This document shows positions 61,768-64,000 of a DNA stretch of 64,000 bases, piece after piece (position 1 is the stretch's first letter; each line of letters opens with the position of its first letter). This DNA comes from Bradyrhizobium sp. SZCCHNS1050 (lineage in GTDB: Bacteria > Pseudomonadota > Alphaproteobacteria > Rhizobiales > Xanthobacteraceae). Where the stretch lies: NCBI RefSeq assembly GCF_032484785.1, contig NZ_JAUETR010000001.1, positions 3,599,501-3,663,500 of the forward strand, in the 5' to 3' direction. Under the pieces are notes generated by a model. The model worked only from the letters and a program-made list of their open reading frames with translations, did no database searches and was not told the origin of the DNA. A program made the translations under genes and the position numbers.

Positions 61768-62496
61768 TCACGCTCTTGATGGCGCCAAGCGGAATTCGAC
61801 CACGTCTTGCGCGCTCGACAAATCGCGCGCCATCTGGGCGGTCTCGAACCGGCCGGCGGCCTGCAGCACCAGCTCGAAATGGAATTGCCGCTTCGCCTCG
61901 CTGTATTCGTAGCACCAGTCCAGCACGTCGAAGCCATAGGCCCGCATGCATTCGCGCAGTTCTGCCTCGCTCGGCTGCAGGCCGTGGCGGTAGACGACCG
62001 ACAGCGACAGCGTGGTCTGATGCGGCAGCCATTTCTCGACTTGGCCGAGCAGGGTCATCGCGGCCAGCGACAATGCCGTGGCGCACAGCGCGGTGCCGTA
62101 GAAGCCGATGCCGATGATGATGCCGATCGCCGACGTCATCCAGATCGAGGCGGCCGTCGACACGCCGCGGATGGTGAAGCCGTCCTTGATGATGACGCCG
62201 GCGCCGAGGAAGCCGATGCCGGTCATCAGGCCCTGGATCACGCGCGTCGGATCGGAGACGGTCGGCGACACCGCCATGCCGCCATACCAGCTGCCGGGAA
62301 AGCCGTTGATCGCCGTCAGCAAGGTCGATGCGACGCAAACCAGGGCGTAGGTCCGCATGCCGGCCGCGCGTCCGTGATAGGTGCGCTCGTAGCCCAGCAG
62401 CAGGCCGACGGCCGCCGCACCCATCAGGTGCAGCAGCAGAATCCCGTTCGTCTCCAGTTCGGCCGTCGACCAATAGGCCGCCAGATGCTCCATCAT
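61768..62496 (-). CDS. MgtC/SapB-family membrane protein
   Basis: A 242-aa protein. The N-terminal half has about five hydrophobic helices with the MgtC motifs LLLGYERTYHGRAAGMRTYA, LVCVASTLLTAING and GIGFLGAGVIIKDGFTIRGV. The C-terminal 90 residues form a soluble ACT-like domain (SLSVVYRHGLQPSEAELREC). MgtC proteins help growth at low magnesium and affect ATP synthase in pathogens; the role in free-living bacteria is less clear. Adjacent ATGs at 62496 and 62493 exist. Confidence 0.9.
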   Translation of the reverse strand: MMEHLAAYWSTAELETNGILLLHLMGAAAVGLLLGYERTYHGRAAGMRTYALVCVASTLLTAINGFPGSWYGGMAVSPTVSDPTRVIQGLMTGIGFLGAGVIIKDGFTIRGVSTAASIWMTSAIGIIIGIGFYGTALCATALSLAAMTLLGQVEKWLPHQTTLSLSVVYRHGLQPSEAELRECMRAYGFDVLDWCYEYSEAKRQFHFELVLQAAGRFETAQMARDLSSAQDVVEFRLAPSRA

Positions 62497-62877
62497 GCGC
62501 CTCGACCGCGTTGCTGCGGGTGGCGTGAACTGTGCGGATCAAGTGCTAATTTCTGCTTGCCGATGCGGCGGCCGCGCCGTGGGCAAGCTGCTGTCCAGGC
62601 ACGAGCCGGCGTACTCCTCCGTAGTTCTCCGGCCAGGATGCGCGCAGCGCCTGACGCGCCGACGCGCCGTCGTCGATGGAGGCGGCAGGTTCTCACATTC
62701 GCCGCGCCGGCTGTTCTCGACGCACGCCGGCATCGCGTCCGCCGATGGCGGTCAGGCCGGCGCACTGACGCCGCTCAATCCCGCCTGCGCCGATTCATTG
62801 CCCCCGCACAGTCCCACTTCGGACGCAAAAGCTATCGATAACGATTTGCATTAAGGGGATGTCGGGGGAGACGGGCG
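62497..62877. other. 381-bp divergent region before the cytochrome gene
   Basis: No gene is supported; a 119-codon frame on the plus strand lacks any recognisable motif and overlaps the MgtC start. The right end carries a Fur-like box (62837-62855). The rest is GC-rich and featureless to my eye. Confidence 0.5.
62837..62855 (+). promoter_or_regulatory. Fur-like operator upstream of the cytochrome gene
   Basis: GATAACGATTTGCATTAAG matches the Fur-box consensus GATAATGATAATCATTATC at 13 of 19 positions. It is 22 bases upstream of the cytochrome start. Iron or manganese regulators of the Fur/Mur/Irr group are plausible binders. A single hand match is weak. Confidence 0.35.
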
Positions 62878-63870
62878 ATGTCGTTCACGGGGCTGCGGTC
62901 AGTCGTCTTGTGTCTTGGCCTGCTCGCCCTGCCCGCGCTTGCGGCGGACAAATCTGTAGCGCCCTATCTCGCGGCAGCTCCGCAAAAGCCGACCTTGCTG
63001 CAAATGCTGGCTTCAGTGTTGAAGCCGAAATCGGCGCACGCGGCGCCGTCCGAGCACAGGCCGAGAATCCGCCACGCCACCGCGGCGGTGAGGAAGCAGC
63101 CGAAGGCGCCGTCAGCACCTGCCGTAACCGAGGCGCCGGTGGCTGAGCCCACCACGGTCGGCGCCGCCGTGGCGCCACCGGCCCAGCTCTCCGAAGCCGA
63201 GCTCGCCGCCAAGGGGCTGGAGCTGTTCAACGACGCGAGCCTCTCCGGCGGCGGCAAGGCGTCCTGCGCGACCTGCCACTTCTCGACCGGGCATACCAAC
63301 AACAAGACCTATGTCGGCCTCGACGTGGTCGCCGACGGCGATCCCAATGGCCGGAATACGCCGACGCTGTGGGGCGTCGGCGAGCGTGCGGTGTTCGGCT
63401 GGACCGGCCAGGCGCCGACCCTGGAGGACAGCATCCGCGGCATCATCGTCAATCGCATGAAGGGGCCGGAGCCGTCGCCGGAGACCCTGGCGGCGCTGGT
63501 CGCCTATGTGCGCACGCTGAACTACCCGGCGAACTGGCAGGTCAAGGGGGACGGCACGCCGAGGGAGGATGCCAGCGCGGCCGTCAGGCGCGGCTATGAG
63601 CTCTATATCGGCGACGGCGGTTGCGGCACCTGCCATCAATTGCCGAGCTTCGACAAGAAGAGCAAAGACGACATCGGCACCGGCGGCAAGTTCAAGGTGC
63701 CGACCCTGCATGCGGCCGCGTCGACCGCGCCGTATTTCCACGACGGCCGCACGGCGTCGCTGCGCGACGCCGTCAAGCTGATGTGGGAGTTCTATGCCAA
63801 GAAGATGGAGACGCGGCTGCCGACCGAGGCCGAGCTCGACGATCTCACCGCCTATGTCGGCGCGCTGTAG
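62878..63870 (+). CDS. Di-haem cytochrome c (CcpA/MauG-like)
   Basis: A 330-aa exported protein with a signal peptide (LRSVVLCLGLLALPALA) and a Pro/Ala-rich linker (about residues 45-100). Two c-type haem sites are visible: CATCH (in KASCATCHFSTGH) and CGTCH (in GGCGTCHQLPSF). The pattern RNTPTLWGVGERAVFGWTGQ and VPTLHAAASTAPYFHDGRTA is that of the bacterial di-haem cytochrome c peroxidase/MauG family. The reaction (peroxide reduction or oxidation of another substrate) cannot be told. GGGGGAGACGGGCG precedes the ATG. Confidence 0.9.
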   Translation: MSFTGLRSVVLCLGLLALPALAADKSVAPYLAAAPQKPTLLQMLASVLKPKSAHAAPSEHRPRIRHATAAVRKQPKAPSAPAVTEAPVAEPTTVGAAVAPPAQLSEAELAAKGLELFNDASLSGGGKASCATCHFSTGHTNNKTYVGLDVVADGDPNGRNTPTLWGVGERAVFGWTGQAPTLEDSIRGIIVNRMKGPEPSPETLAALVAYVRTLNYPANWQVKGDGTPREDASAAVRRGYELYIGDGGCGTCHQLPSFDKKSKDDIGTGGKFKVPTLHAAASTAPYFHDGRTASLRDAVKLMWEFYAKKMETRLPTEAELDDLTAYVGAL

Positions 63871-63898
63871 CGTCGGGCTGAGCTGGGTCGCGCTTCAC

Positions 63899-63967
63899 CG
63901 TCATTCCGGGGCGATCGGCAATGCGCAGCCGTGAAGCGGCTGTGCGTCGACGATCGAACCCGGAATC
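63899..63967. repeat. Palindromic repeat of the CGTCATTCCGGGG family
   Basis: CGTCATTCCGGGGCGATCGG at the start and CCCGGAATC at the end match the arms of the repeat at 39240-39345. An internal hairpin (GCAGCCGTGAAGCGGCTGTGC) is present. The window ends 33 bases later, so its full extent is not seen. Confidence 0.75.
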
Positions 63968-64000
63968 TCGAAGTGATTGGGGATTGAGCGCAAGGCAATG

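Noticed and set aside
62495..62854. 119-codon plus-strand frame before the cytochrome gene
   Set aside because: Overlaps the MgtC start on the other strand, has no motif, signal or ribosome-binding site, and covers the Fur-like box.

Overview
The window reads as a chromosomal segment of a Bradyrhizobium-type alphaproteobacterium. The evidence is high GC with strong GC bias at third codon positions, an intact phyR / nepR-ecfG general stress response (GSR) locus, a complete tad/cpa Flp pilus cluster, a urea ABC transporter directly upstream of urease genes, and interspersed repeats of a kind I associate with bradyrhizobial genomes. I saw no tRNA, rRNA, CRISPR array, transposase or prophage. The species assignment is inference from gene content.

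Layout. 1-5.9 kb: the end of one peptide-binding protein, then a yejABEF-type peptide ABC importer. 6.2-12.4 kb: repeat-rich ground enclosing a three-gene minus-strand unit, made of two cysteine-rich exported proteins and a DsbA-like thiol oxidoreductase; this is the least familiar system here. 12.5-17 kb: an NlpC/P60 hydrolase, an M17 aminopeptidase, a TadD-like TPR lipoprotein and an M20 amidohydrolase. 17-29.4 kb: the Flp pilus (pilA, cpaABCDEF, tadBC on the minus strand; a CpaC-like N-domain protein and two TadE/TadG-type pseudopilins on the plus strand), interrupted by a sterol-desaturase-family gene. 29.6-31.8 kb: cspA, infA and a DEAD-box helicase. 32.2-44.9 kb: a sigma-54-type promoter, urtABCDE and ureD-A-B-C-E-F-G, with three non-urease genes set between the urease genes.

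45-56.5 kb is a GSR neighbourhood: a CHASE/HWE sensor kinase, ecfG, nepR and phyR, followed by envelope and stress genes. Seven GGAAC-N16/17-NGTT-like sites were read by eye here. Two are perfect matches, upstream of a DUF883 protein and an L,D-transpeptidase. Three have TGTT and two have weaker -10 boxes. The locus therefore appears to be surrounded by its own targets. A chemoreceptor also lies in this part.

56.5-64 kb: malate synthase G, a second full copy of a structured ~440-bp repeat in the opposite orientation, an orphan small ORF, a DUF1493 acyl-carrier-like protein overlapped by a CPYCG microprotein, a toxin-antitoxin pair with a frameshifted toxin and an intact antitoxin, an MgtC-like membrane protein, and a di-haem cytochrome c preceded by a Fur-like box.

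How the parts connect. The urt and ure genes form one nitrogen-scavenging pathway: the transporter imports urea, urease splits it to ammonia and CO2, and the sigma-54 site points to NtrC control. The pilus genes form one secretion and adhesion machine. In the GSR, the kinase would phosphorylate PhyR, PhyR-P would sequester NepR, and EcfG would be freed to transcribe the nearby genes. All functions are read from sequence motifs without database searches.
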